Shown here: positions 34,619 to 46,802 of the stretch, piece by piece | How the letters are laid out: every line of letters begins with the position of its first letter | How positions within the stretch are numbered: the first letter of the stretch is position 1 | Assembly (NCBI GenBank): GCA_002104985.1 | Contig: MCGO01000165.1 | Span: 1 to 64,000 of the forward strand | Source: Rhizoclosmatium globosum | Taxonomy: Eukaryota; Chytridiomycota; Chytridiomycetes; Chytridiales; Chytriomycetaceae | Length of the DNA: 64,000 nucleotides | Direction: 5' to 3' | Made by a program: the position numbers and the translations under genes | Notes under the pieces: model-generated | What the model was told of the DNA's origin: nothing | Databases searched by the model: none | The model's input: only the letters and a program-made list of their open reading frames with translations

Positions 34619-37600
34619 CTAGGTCGATGTGGCTTGAACAGCTGGTCCAAGTCGTGATAAGATGGAACTGCTACCTCCTCCACTTAAAACCCCACTCATG
34701 TCTTTGGTTAACGTCTTGTTAGCGAAAGGACCCATAGCTCCTTCATGTCGTAACGTTTTTGAAATATGTTGCGGAGGTTGTGCAGCAATTGCATGGGCAA
34801 TTTTGGCAGTGTTCGCAGAATCTTTTCCGACAAAATTGATGGTATCTTCTCCAGTTCGTAACAAGTAGGTGTATAAGGAAGCGGCCAGCCTGGTGCGAAG
34901 GTCCTTTAACTCCTCATTGGCAGCACCAGCCGTGACTTCATCAAGTGTTGTGATAAGTTGATCAAGGGCCGAATATGGTAGTAATTTCACGCTGTGGCTG
35001 GGTTGTATGCGGTCACCAAATTCAGGCAAAGAGTTGGTATACTTAGTTTGTACGTTAGTGTTTCAGATACGCCAGCACCAAAAGACTCACTTGGGTCACA
35101 AAATCAATGGCAAATTGAGCTGCCTTTTTCGTCAAGTTATGGCTGAGGTAAACGTGAATCAAATCTTCGGGTTTCTCGACCTGTGCATTGATCTGTTAGG
35201 GAATAGTTACACTATCCATGATTTTGTCACCTTGAAACCATTGATCAACCAATCAGGCAAATCAACCTTTGAGCTTTGTACCAGACTTCGATCTGCAATC
35301 GCTTTCCGCAGCGTATACGTGGTATGCTTTCTTTTTCGTTGCTGTTGTTCCAGTCTCAACTTTAGAGATAACCACGCCTTATCAGAGTTGGTCCCTTCCC
35401 ACTCCACAGGAGCATCATCAATAACTGGCTGATATGGAGCCTTGATGCTGTGGTATTTTTAGCTGCGACCTGGAATTCAACAAAATCCTTACCCAGAGTT
35501 AATGTCAGCTTCCATCAGAACCACGCAATGTGCCCCGAAGCGTCCAAATATTTCATCCAACCTTATTTCAAAAGTTTCAGCAAGAAGAATCGCTTGGTCA
35601 AACTGAGCGTTTTCAGCAAGCAACTTCACGGCAACTTCTGGGTCAGGAAGGCCGGCTGATACTGACAAGTCGCGGTAATGATGAGCAAGAGTTAACTTTG
35701 CCATAGTCAGCGTGTATTCTTTGCGAATTTCATCCAAGTCAACAATTTCTTGGTTTCTTGCTTGGGATGTGACTGCAACTTCATCGTTAACATTTGGAAC
35801 TCGATAGTCAGGGGACATACCATTTGCTCCATAGTCAGAATCGTTGGTAACGAGTCCAACTTTTCTTCGCTTTGCCTACTCGCAAGTTTTAAAACAATAG
35901 AACTAAGACGCATGACGTTACCAATGGATGAGATGCACTTTCCAAAGTCGTTTTGTACAAAATCCAACGGTAATCTTCAGCAACAAGCGACAAGGAGTTG
36001 ATGGCCGCCAAATACGCCCTTGATTGCTCGGTGATCACCCCAACGAGCGACCCGCCACCGATATCCAAAGAAGACACAGAATTCAATCGACGAGCGTAGT
36101 CATACATGATTGCAGCGGCTATTAGGTTGAGTCAAATTCCGGTCAAAACAGAAAAGACGCGTTACCATCTCTGTTGTTTCCTCGAGTCGTGTAATAACAA
36201 TACAGAATTTGATGATAATTGGGTTCACTGATGGGAGTTCCTTTCTGCGCCGATGGAATTGGAGCAACTTTTCTTGCTTTAGCTTGGAAAATGAGTGTTT
36301 CTTCTACTTCAGATTGAAGTTTTCCAAACACATATCGACAACACAAAGCATCGATTTCATGATTCTGACACAGAGCAGTGATAAAGCTTCGGATGCATAT
36401 TTTTTGCCTGTAGATGAATACGTCAGTTCAAAGGATGGGGGGAAGTTGGAGGATTTACGTCTCAATCTCAGCTTCCTTCAAAAATCCATGAGCAGATTCA
36501 AATTCTTTGGCTTCTAAGGAGTGAGAAAACATGGTTTTCCAGAGAGACTCGTACAATTCCTTTTGAAGTTTTTTCTAAATAGTTGGTAAGTTATCAACTT
36601 CAGGATACATGCAAACAAACCTCCTTGTCTGGGATAACACCTAAGGCCAATTTCGCAAAATGTGCGACCACTTTATGTACTCGTTCTTCTTCAAAGAGAG
36701 CAATCACATGGCGATAGTATCCCAATTCCCCACCAACCAATACTGAGTCTTCTAGAAGCAAGTGCCATTCCTTCTCAAGTTTACCAAGACCTTATTTTCA
36801 AAAGTTAGATGCCTTTACCAGGGGATTCACAAATCATACCACCAATGAAGCAATTTCCAGCCTTCTCCAGAGCCACCTTTGCTGCATCATAGTCACCAGC
36901 TTTCAACTTCGCAAAGCCGTCCAAATACTGCAAGCTATTGGTTTCCTTTGGGTAAAACCCAAGTAATTCGACAGCTATCTTGGCTTGACCTGCTGAAGCA
37001 AGAGCCCAACAAGAATACATAAGGAGACTTGAAACTTTGAGAGGAGGTGCAGATTGTAGCTGTTGTTGAGTGGATGTTTGTTCGGCGACAGCAAACAAGC
37101 CTAAAGAGCGGAATACTGTGTATACAAATTCGAGCAATACAGCCCCCTTAGACTCAACAGTCTTGGTCGGTTTCTTGATTTGGAGCCCTTTACTGCCTTC
37201 TTTGGAGAAGGCGCGACTAAGGAAGAGAGACAGAGGCAGCTTTTCGGAAATAGAAGATCCTTCCACATCCAAATCCATCATATCGTCAGTCTGGCTTTTA
37301 GATTCAACAGTTATGACGTTCGTCTTTGAGATCCACTCGGCGACGACGACATTCTGGTAAAGACCAACCCATCGTGCCACTTCTTTCTTTCCAACATTGC
37401 CTTGGTTGAGTCCAACTAATACACCCAACAAAACCAAGATATTTTCAGAAACCTTAACTCGAGCGGCGACCACTTCAACAAAAGTTTTGACCCCCAAACT
37501 CTGAACCCACTCTTCCTGTTCTCCAACCGTACTTGAACCAAGTTTGAACAAGTCTACTAGGCCTTTTCGTCCAGGACTTTGACTAGCACCTCCCGATACA

Positions 37601-39915
37601 CCAAAAGCGTTCGCCACAAATTGTAACACTTCTTCGATACCTCCCAAAACGCTAGCCACTCCAACTTGAATTCGGTTCCTCTTCTCCCCACTCAGAGACT
37701 CTTTGAACCACTTTTCAAAGCCGGGTCTCAACACACTAGCCTCAACACTTCCCTGAACGGGCTTCTTCAAAGCTTCGCGAACACTCGCCAAGAAACCGGA
37801 ACGTTCACGAACAGATAACGTTTCGTTCACAACGTTCAACAAGTTATTCAAATTTTCCACACCGGCCCTAAAACGTTGCTCCGAAATGGAATGAAGGTAG
37901 GGGTGGCCTCGAAGTACGTCTGTTGGTACAAGAACCATGTTTGGAAGTTCAAGTCCTTCAATAGGATCTACAGGCCGCAAAGCAGAAATCTGCCCACGTC
38001 TCGAAATGAGTAATCCAAGCGGTAGACCAGAGGCAGTTGAGACTCCGAATGCAGCGTGTTCCGTCTTGTCGAGTTCAATACAGTATTCCAACAACTGATG
38101 CCATCGCTGCAAAACAGCCTGCTTCTTGTCAACAGGCCCTCCACTACTGTTGCTGTCAAGACCACGTTCCAACATAGTTGAAACAGCATTCTTCACATCT
38201 CTCACTTCTTCCACACACGAAACAACTCTACTCCTTGCCGTTCCCAACACACTTTGAAACTCTCTCACAACAACATCTCCTGCACCCTTCCACCATTTCC
38301 CCGCCCAGTTCTCAAAAGCACACAAGACAGTATGCGCACTAAACCGGCCTCCATCAAATATATAGTCGGCGTATTCTTTGGCGTCCGAGAATTGAGTTGG
38401 TTCGGAAAATGAGGTAGTAGAAGAGATAAGCTCCCATCGCTCCCCAAATGCAGTGCCGCTTCGGACACGAAGCCCTGATACATCTTCTGCACCGCCAATT
38501 TCAACGTCTCCAACAACGATCCGTGAATTTGTAGTAACGCAAAAGATTTGGTACCATTCAGAGTCACCACCGATACCCATGTCTACATCGTCGTCCTCAA
38601 TAGGCATACGAGACGGGGTTCTTGGGGCTGATGAAGGGCGTGGAGATGACTGGGTGAAATCAAAGTCCTTTATGATGTGGGGTGGGGCTGATTTCTTCCC
38701 AATGAGGTGAATTTGGCGGAATTGACCAAAAGGTGTGATTTCACCTTCAAAGATGTCAAACTATTAAGAAATTAGAAACTTAATATCGTAAATGAAACCT
38801 CGTGAAATGAACTTACTGCAACAGCAGCATCCATCTCATCAAAATCTTCATCGTAGTCAGTAGCATAATTTAATACAGCGAGCTTGAATGATAGAAGGGC
38901 GCCATTAGTGGCTGGGTCAGGGAGAGACTTGAGACCAAACACTTTGATTGCATTGCAGAAAGTATTGAGGGAGTCTTTTTGAGGAAGAAGGCTCGATAAA
39001 GTGGAATCAGTTGATGAACCCAACAAAAAACTCATGTTTGCCCCGCCATTGGTCGCAATCACTGAAGACGTTGGGATGGTTTTGAGATGTTTCCTTCCCA
39101 CCAAATCATAAACGCGAACATTTCTATCCCTGCAGTATGCTAAAACGTAAACGCCAGCTTCATATGATACAGATGTGAGAGCGATGGGTTGAATGTGCTT
39201 TGCGTGAGTAGGGTCAATTGGTTGAAGGGAAGGTGTGTTGGGGGCAGTAGCAGCACGTCCGAATAATTTCATTGGAGTAGCAAGATAAGAGGAGAGAGAG
39301 CGTTGTTCTTCTTGAGCCAAATCGAATTCACGGTTGTCTATGGGTTGTTGCGTTGTTGAGTGACGGTTGTTGGTCGAAGCGAAAAGGCAACCCACCAAAC
39401 AGCTCTGCACGCATATCCAACACGACAATGCGGGCATTGGCCGTGCTCACGACGACCGTGTCCAAGTCGGCAAAGTGCACCAACTGCGGACGCACAGACA
39501 GAGAGCACACGCTGAAGCGCGCCGGGTCGAGCACCCGACCGCGGCCGAGGGCTTCCCACAGCCCAACATCGGCCGGCACAACAAGCCGCACAATGTGGCT
39601 TGCTAATGCAACGAGCACGTGCACTGCGCCGTCGTCTGTCGCGCCGGCCGTTACCGCCAAAGCCGACGCCCCGGATCCCGAAAACACGAACGCCGCACTT
39701 CTTCCGCGGAACGACACACTCGCCGCCCGGCCAGAAACGCGCACAGAAAACAGGGAACCAAACGCGACAACATCGGCCCCAGTTGCATGACTGGCCGCGT
39801 CTTCATCGATGCCTCCTTCGCCTGGGACTGGCACTGTGTACCATATCATAGCACTCTCGCTTTCAAGGGGCGGTCCTCGGTGTGCGGGCGCTGTCCATGT
39901 ATCAACAAGGAACAT
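34619..39915 (-). CDS. NUP160: Nup160/Nup120 nuclear pore scaffold protein
   Basis: A multi-exon minus-strand gene of roughly 1450 residues. The N-terminal exon (39915 to about 39403) gives MFLVDTWTAPAHRG..., propeller-like strands. After an intron the next exon reads DNREFDLAQEEQRSLSSYL, then ALTSVSYEAGVYVLAYCRDR, NVRVYDLVGRKHLKT, matching the family's 'LCRDHKLRxWS' propeller blade. The large exon 36805-38607 continues with WYQIFCVTTNSRIVVGDVE and a long alpha-solenoid. Several short exons end in ILSRLGPAVQATST at 34619. The protein is part of the Y-complex that scaffolds the pore. Assignment rests on layout and the blade motif; exon joins between 34.6 and 36.8 kb were not all resolved. Convergent with the unknown gene ending 109 bases away. 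Confidence 0.75.
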
Positions 39916-40072
39916 CTTTGCTTGCTTTTTTCGCTATGGTGTTTCAAGAAGCCAGGCAAGAAGAAGAATGATAAACGATCAAATAATAATATATTCAACA
40001 GAACTTCTTCAAGATATGCACTTCAACTCAACTATCCCATCTGCAACTTCACTTCACCAACATCATACATTT

Positions 40073-41070
40073 CTAACGGTTCTCCCTCACATACTCTACA
40101 TATTCATCCAACAATACTGGCCATGCACTAGATTCGTCGTAGTTACTTAAATCGTCCTTCACACTTGTGCTAAAATCATAAAAGCTTTTCCATTGATCCA
40201 TCGTCACAACTTTCACGTTACTTCCCGGTCCTTCTTCGTCGTCCAAGTACTCAATAAACTCGTCTACATGCCGATAAAGTTGTTTGTCGCTCAGAAGGAG
40301 CTTCCACAGACCTTTCGCAATCTAGAATAAGAGCCCAAATTAGGATACAGCGACAACGGCAATCACAATCAATATAATACTCACGTCAACACCGACGTAC
40401 TTTCGCCCTTTACTTTCCTTTCCAAATTGAAACGCCCACACATAAATCTCCTTTGTTTCTCCAGAGTCTTTTAACAACGCTTCCAGTGTCCCAACTTTTC
40501 TCTTGAGTTTTTCGGTCGAATCAACGCTGTAGAAAGCGTGTTAGTCTCTTCCTATTCACGAACCAACCAATACTCAACTCCAACAGCTGCATTCCATTCA
40601 TCCATTCCGCCCGCGAAAACACACCCATACTTGCAGCCTTCAATTTATACGCAAGTGCCAGAACAAGAGCCTAGTAAATGAAGAGTTGGTGTGGGTTAGC
40701 TGCAAAAGAAATATCAACTGAACCTCACCCCCGACGGATCCAATCCACAGTCTTCACAAAACCTCAGAATTCCATCAATTTCAATCTGGTCTTTCTCGCT
40801 TTGGTCTTTGTCCACGTACGAGTCGAACCAGGCTGCGCATGTCAATGCATTCCACCTCGTATCGATCGAAGGCGCCGAGACACGATGATGACTTGTTGAT
40901 GAAGTTGTACTTGATTCGGTGTTTCTTCGCTTTTGGTGTTTGAGGGGAGGAGAGGTTGCTTCGGGTGTGATTGTTTGTTGTGCTTGTCCCGTTGAAGAAC
41001 GTGTTCGCTTGCCGGATGTCACTAGTACTGGTTCAGTAGCTTGTAGTGCGGGTTTTCGGCGAGGAGGCAT
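40073..41070 (-). CDS. DCN1: DCN1-like neddylation E3 (DCUN1D family)
   Basis: Four or five exons on the minus strand. The start is a basic, Ser/Thr-rich tail (MPPRRKPALQATEPVLV, GKRTRSS), then DKDQSEKDQIEIDGILRFCE, DLGLDPSG-type sequence, ALVLAYKLKAASMGVFSRAE, then KLKRKVGTLEALL, FQFGKESKGRKYVGVD and the C-terminal hallmark KSFYDFSTSVKDDL, AWPVLLDEYVEYVREN. This is the PONY domain, which helps the E2 load NEDD8 on cullins. The nuclear-type N-terminus resembles DCUN1D4/5 rather than the UBA-bearing yeast form. Stop TAG at 40073-40075. Its cullin-NEDD8 role connects with CDC34 in this window. Confidence 0.9.
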
Positions 41071-41202
41071 TTTGTAACGGTGTAGGAAGGTTTGGTGGTG
41101 GGTTAGGTTGGGTGCTTGCTTTGACAAAAACAAAGACAAAGGAAATGAGGAAAAGAGTTTTAAGTTTCAACTCATCCTCAAAATTCATCTTCTTAAATCA
41201 TG

Positions 41203-41922
41203 CTATATTATTGTACATTTTGACGGCTTGTGGGGCTTTGGGGCAAGTGAGGCATCGGCAGCACACTCAAACACACGTTCCACACCTTCTCCACTGCCAG
41301 CAGAGCATTCCAAGTAACGATAAGCACCAATGGCCTCGGCAGCAGCTTCTCCCTTGTATTAAAAATTTAAGATCCATCTTAAAGAGAAATTATAGGTACG
41401 CGCCTCTGCGTAAGTCACAGAATCCGTTTCATTTCTCACATCAATTTTTAAACTCGCAAGAATGTACGGCGCCAATTCTCCGTATCGTAGTATCTCAGGT
41501 ATCAACTGATATTGTAATTAAAACCAACGGTCAGGCAAAGCATGAAGGACCAACCTTGGATCGCACATTCACAAAGGATTCACGATTATGCACAGCAAAG
41601 GCAAGAATGATAACATCAGAGCCCGGATAACTCAATGGCCTCAAGCGATCATACTCCTCTCCACAGCCGGCAACTGTATCCCACGCTACAAAGGTGACAA
41701 TACAATCATCGACAGCTACTTGAACATATTGTGGTTCAAATACTCGGGGCAAATAAACCTATCGTTGTGAATGGGGCGAATTAAAAGACTCCAATCGAAA
41801 CTCACTGTGGGAAACACCTTGTGTGCGTAAACATATAGCAAGCAAGTCTTGCCAATGGAAGCATCGCCAACGATCAAGAGCTTACGATGATACGTTTTTG
41901 GCTGTGTCTCCTCGTCAGCCAT
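41203..41922 (-). CDS. Divergent Rho-family GTPase A with CAAX box
   Basis: Several exons give MADEETQPKTYHRKLLIVGD, P-loop GDASIGKT, then VYLPRVFEPQYVQVAVDD (switch I; the usual YVPTVFENY), AWDTVAGCGEEYDRLRPLSY (switch II; the usual WDTAGQEDYDRLRPLSY), SLENI-like ESFVNVRSK, ILASLKIDVRNE (usual VGNKKDLR), EAIGAYRYLECSA and the end PHKPSKCTII. The CTII end is a complete prenylation box. Thr of switch I is Arg, the DTAG/Gln segment is altered by insertions, and the Asn/Thr of N/TKxD is Leu. These changes should impair Mg2+/GTP handling. It may be a pseudo-GTPase at membranes; that is inference. It lies 44 bases after copy B on the same strand. Confidence 0.8.
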
Positions 41923-41966
41923 CCTGTTGAAGTCCGACGAAAATAACTGATAACACTTTAATGGGC

Positions 41967-42735
41967 TCAAAATAAAACACATTTCGGTTTCCTTTCCTTT
42001 ACACCTGAAGTATAGGCAATTGATGCACGTGCAGCATCTTCAAACACTGCATCCACTCCATCTCCTGTAAGAGCAGAGCATTCCCGATAACTAAAAGCGC
42101 CCAACTCTTCAGCAGTGTCAAGGCCCTACAGGTAATAAAACTGTTATTAGTATAGCGCAAACTAGTCGCTACAAACTTGTTTGAAAGAGACTGGTGACTG
42201 ATTTGTTTTTCGAGTCTGAAGCTCATTTTTGACAGCATCATCATATCTCAAATCGATCTTCAGGCCAACAAGTATGAATGGGACTCCAGGACAAAATTGG
42301 CGCATTTCTTGGACATACTGGGAGTGATTTTGATTAACAACAGTATACGTGAGCACAATCAAGGCACAACCTTTGATCGCACATTCTGCAGCGAATCCAG
42401 ATTATCGACAGAGTAACATACCAAGAAGATGGTAGCATCTTGGAACATCAAAGGCCTTACGTGGTCGTAGGCTTCATCGCTCACCGTATCAACCAAGGCC
42501 AAAAGTACGTTACTTCCATCAACGGTTATTTCAGAAGCCCAGCCCTGAAACACCGTGGGAATGTATAGCTGTACGTAAGAGTCAATTGATCAATGCACTA
42601 ACTCAGAAGCAGGCAAGCATTGATTGTATGTACCGACGGAAACTGCTTTCTTACAAAGGCAGTAAAGAGACAAGTCTTCCCGCATGAGTCGTCTCCGATT
42701 GCAAGGATCTTCCCACAGTATTTGCTATGACTCAT
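41967..42735 (-). CDS. Divergent Rho-family GTPase B with CAAX box
   Basis: Exons read MSHSKYCGKILAIGDDSCGK with P-loop GDDSCGKT, then LYIPTVFQGWASEITVDG (switch I Thr kept), LVDTVSDEAYDHVRPLMF (switch II; DTAGQ replaced by DTVSD), IFLVCYSVDNLDSLQNV, FCPGVPFILVGLKIDLR (LKID instead of N/TKxD), GAFSYRECSALTGDG and the end VKERKPKCVLF, a polybasic run plus CAAX box. Loss of the switch II Gly and Gln predicts no intrinsic hydrolysis. It shares the unusual LKID with copy A, so the two are sister duplicates. The start at 42735 is 136 bases from the divergent coiled-coil gene. Confidence 0.8.
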
Positions 42736-42871
42736 CCAATAGAGAGATGGAAATTAATTAATTATTCTTTCAGAAATTAAAAAAACTAAGTGAGAGGAAA
42801 GGAAAGAGAAGGCAGACGTCTTTGTTCTGGAATCCAAGTCCAAGAAACACACCACCACCCTATTCCTCGCA
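42736..42871. promoter_or_regulatory. Divergent promoter, Rho-like B and coiled-coil gene
   Basis: 136 bases separate the two start codons. The part near the GTPase is AT-rich (attaattaattattc, 42753-42768). No canonical box is clear. Confidence 0.4.
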
Positions 42872-45826
42872 ATGAACTCACCGCGACGGAGGCGACTCGC
42901 CGAACTCGAACGCGAACGAACACTGTTTGGAGCGTCGCCAGCGCTTACGTCATCAAGTCGCGGCGAAGCGGACGAGGGCGGGGCCGGGGCAAGTGTCCGC
43001 GGGCGCCTGCTTGTCACGCGCGACGGACGACACGTGTTTGTTGAAGAAGACCGCGACCGAGAACTCTTGAGCGACAGAGAAACAGAGAAAGAGAAAGAGA
43101 AAGAGAAAGTTGCCGAGAAAGAGAAAGATGCTCAGAATGTCGGCTCGTTCGAGGCGTCAATGGCCTCACTCGCTGCCCTCATCGCAAAGTCGCCTTCTTC
43201 AGCTTCACACAACTCGCACAGTGACAATCGCACGTGCGTATCGTGCGAGGCTGCGAGTCAACTGCGGAAGCTGGACCAGTGGCGGCCGGCTTCATCAACA
43301 GCCACATCAAAGAAGTCGGCTGCGAACAAGGTACTCCTCCTTCTCTATCTAGTATCTACCTCATAAACTAACATACATACATCCAGGCTCAAGCTCAGAC
43401 ATCAACTGACAAAACTCTGCTTGCCCTCATTGAACAGGAACGCGCGAGATACCTTCAGCTCGAATCAACTCACACAACACTCCTCGCGAACCTGGCGCAC
43501 TTACAACAGGCCCACCGTGCTGACATGTCGCGGCTCCAGGCTCAGCACAGACACACTCTCAACACAATTTCTCTTGATTCCCGTGAAAAGAGTGACCGTG
43601 TGACGCGAACTGTTCGCTCCCTCGTTGGAATCCTCAACAGATACACGGCGCCTGGGTCATCTGACCTCGTACCCGGAGAGTTTATGATTGACTCGGAGCA
43701 TGGTGACGGCTCACAAGTTGTCGAATTACTTGTCGGGCGAATAGAATCTGTACTTCGCGCCTCATTAGACCGTGTCGATATGGTCGAAGATGCTGTCGCA
43801 GAAGTCCGTGCCTCCAAAAAAGTTGTTTCAGAAAAGCTTCTGCAGCGTGAGCAAGAAATGAAGAAACTCGCACTTTTTGCAAAAGAAAAAGACGACGAAC
43901 TCGTTACTGAACGTGATGCAAAAATGAAGCTGGAAGTTCGGGTGCTCCATTTGGAGCGGCATTTGGGGCAGAGGCAGGGAGAACTTGCGAAAATGAACGA
44001 GCTGTATCAAGGGAAAGTGGAAGAGGCCCAGGAACTAGTCAAGCTCAAAGAACGCTTTGAAAACACTTGTCGAACATTAGATGAGCTTGTGAGGCGTGAA
44101 AAAATGTATCTTGAAGAAATTGAAGCTGGGTCTGTGAAGGAGCGGAAACTCACGTCTGACCTAGAATCACTCACGAAACAACACGACAAGAAGTCAAAAG
44201 AACTGGAATCTATTCAAACTACTCTCACTGCAGAACTTTCAGCCGCAAAAGAACTTGAAGTCCGTCTCAGGAAAGATCTGAATGAATCGCTCAAAGTTTC
44301 TCTCGAGAAGGAACAAGAACTGCAAGAGCTTGAACGAATAATTCAAGGAGGCCAACAAGAAAACAACGCCCTCGCTGAGAAAATCATCAAACTCGACAAC
44401 ACAAATAACAACCTCACTGTCATCCTCAAAACAACCGAAAATGACCTCGCGCACTACAGACAAGCCGAATCCGACCTCCGCAACGACCTCACAAATCTTG
44501 TTTCTAAATACGAACAAACTGTCTCTGAGTTCCAATCCCTTCAACAAGAGCTTTCTGAAACCCAACAAAAACTGGACCAAGAAACAGCCAGCAAACTCGC
44601 CATGCAACAAGCAAACACATCCCGCCTCGAAGCCGTCGCCGAGAAACTAAATCTCCTCCAAAACTCTCTCGACGAACACCAATCCCAACTCCACGAGCTC
44701 CGTGAAAACGAATCCTTGCTCCGAACTCAACTCCGTGAACGCGAGGAAGCGATTCTTGAGCAAGTGCATAAAATTGATACCCTTGAAAAGAGAATTGTTG
44801 AGCTTGAAGGCGATTTGGCGAAGGAAGGGGTTGCGCTTGAGACGATGCGGAGTAAAAAGAAGGAGGAGTTGATTGCTGTACAGGAAAAGTTTGTTGCTGC
44901 CAAAGCGGCTATGGATGCGGAAGTGAATACACTTCGGAATCAGTTGAATGCAAAGAGTGCTCAAGCTGCAGGACAGAGTGATGAGTTGGCGAGGATAAAG
45001 GTGAAGTATATTCAAGATTTCACGTGTCGAAAGATGCTGATATTTAATCAAACAGATTGAAATCTCGGAACTGACAGCAGACAGATTCCGCCTTGAATCA
45101 AGGCTTGCAGAACTCACCGCCCAGGACCAAACATCATCTCGCCAACTTGCCACTCTCGCACAACTCCTAAAACAAAAAGAACAAGACTTGTACGTAATGG
45201 GTATCAAACACGAAGCACTTGTTGAGCAAGTCCGATTACTAGAAGAAGAACTGCACATGTTCCGACAGAGCTCCTTCAAACGAGACATTGACATGCAAAA
45301 GCTTCAAAACAACGCGGAGGAGATTAAAAAACTGAAGGAACAGGCTGGTGTACTCGCTGGGCGGAGAGCAAGCATGGAGGCTGTGAAGCGACAAAGCAGT
45401 CTCGTCAATTTAGCAGGGCAGATTGCATCTACTGGAAGCAACTATAATTTGACTGGCGCGACGCCGATATCTGCAGCTCCGTTGTCACCATTGGTGGAGA
45501 GGAAGAGTGGAGACGCTCTTGCAGGATCAGCAACACGTTTACAAGTCGAGATTCCAAGTGTTTCGCCACTGCTTGCTCGAGTGAGTGGATTCGGTGCAGT
45601 GAGTAAAGGGTCTAGAACAGATTTGTCGAGGAGTAACAGTCAATCGTTGAGTCCGAATTTGGGGAGGAAAGAGTATGTTGCTGCATCTGCGGCATCTGCT
45701 ACAACACCGAGCCCACTTTCGGCCTATTCACCTGCTCTTGTGACTGTTTCGTCGCCTTCGAAGCCGGACTCATCTATTCATGGGTTGGAGGATTATTTAT
45801 CCGGGTTGTTATCCGACTCTAAATAA
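42872..45826 (+). CDS. Long coiled-coil protein
   Basis: Three exons, 42872-43330, 43387-45000 and 45056-45826, joined in phase (AANK/AQAQT; RIK/IEISEL), about 945 residues. The N-terminus is basic (MNSPRRRRLAELERERTLFG) with a KEKEKEK run and a small CVSC cysteine pair. From about residue 160 to 780 it is almost continuous heptad coil (RVLHLERHLGQRQGELAKM, EIEAGSVKERKLTSDLES and similar). The tail is Ser/Pro-rich with many SP sites. No motor or membrane domain. Such proteins are often centrosomal, Golgi or spindle scaffolds, but I cannot assign one. Confidence 0.85.
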
Positions 45827-45925
45827 GTTATCAGTTATTCTTTTTAGTCCTTTTATTTAACTGCTTTTGATATAATACTCTATGTATGGAAGTACGGAGT
45901 AATACATTTTTCGTCTGTATGTGTA

Positions 45926-46784
45926 TCATAGTCCCCCGCCTGAAATCAAACCGGTAGCCACCTTTTTGAAATTCTCCACACCAATACGCATCAATGCAGG
46001 ACCCACACTGATCCTCGCAATCCCCAATTCACTGAGTCGACGTGTAGTCAATGCCTCCCCACCGACATTCCCCAAAATCACAGACACACGCCCATCAAAC
46101 TCCTTCACAAACCGAGTCACTTCCTCTTCCGTCAAACTACGCGCTCTACCACCCCACGGAAACACAGTATTCGCACCCGCATCCAAATACGCTTTCCCAC
46201 GTTCTACAACTTCCTCCACCGACCTACCCACACGCAATGTATCCGTGCGCGCATTGATGACAAAGTCAGGGACACCGAGGGATGCAGCCGTGTCACGAAC
46301 AGTTTTCAAGCGTTGGATCATTTCAGGGATTGGATACAAGGTTGTTGAGTGTGGATGGACGTCTTCGAGGTTGCATCCTACGGCGCCGGCAGCAATCGCG
46401 GAGGAGACAGCTTCAGCGAGGTTAGGGCCGTACCCGTCCTGCGAGTGAGTTATAGGTAACAAAGGGAGTTCAGTGATTACGAATCCAAACAACGCTTTCC
46501 AAGTCTCGACCAACCTGCAAATCCGCCGAGAGAGGAATGCGGTCGGCGAGGACGCGCGTGACGACTGAAATCGCAGCAACGTTTTGAGACAGCGAAAGGT
46601 CGTCGTCGCCGAGTCCGAGGGCCGCGGCAACGGCAAACGACGCGGTTGCAGCAGCGGCTGCGGGTGTTTCGAGAAGCGCCGCCGCCGAGATTCCGTCCCA
46701 GACATTTGCAAGGACAAGTGGCGCTCCGGGTTTGTGGAGGGCAGCAAGGCGCTGGGCGAGGATGTTGCGGGCAGCAAACGCCAT
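45926..46784 (-). CDS. Isocitrate lyase/PEP mutase superfamily enzyme
   Basis: Two exons: 46784 to about 46516 and about 46440 to 45926. The intron (GTTGGTCG...CGCAG) joins PLSADLQ to DGYGPNL, restoring the superfamily's Mg2+-binding DLQDGYG block. Other markers are LVLANVWDGISAAALLE at the N-terminus, GAVGCNLEDVHP, DFVINARTDTL, AGANTVFPWGG and LGIARISVGPALMR. The product of about 260 residues is the size of PEP phosphonomutase/carboxyvinyl-carboxyphosphonate phosphorylmutase-like proteins, which cleave or form C-C or C-P bonds in 2-oxoacids. The true substrate is not predictable. The catalytic KKCGH motif of isocitrate lyase proper is absent. The gene starts 18 bases after the end of the next gene on the same strand. 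Confidence 0.88.
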
Positions 46785-46802
46785 TTGCTTTATTCTTTAA
46801 TC

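Noticed and set aside
39353..40150. Overlapping plus-strand open frames near the Nup160 start
   Set aside because: Antisense to the GC-rich first exon of Nup160; Pro/Arg/Thr-rich with no motif.
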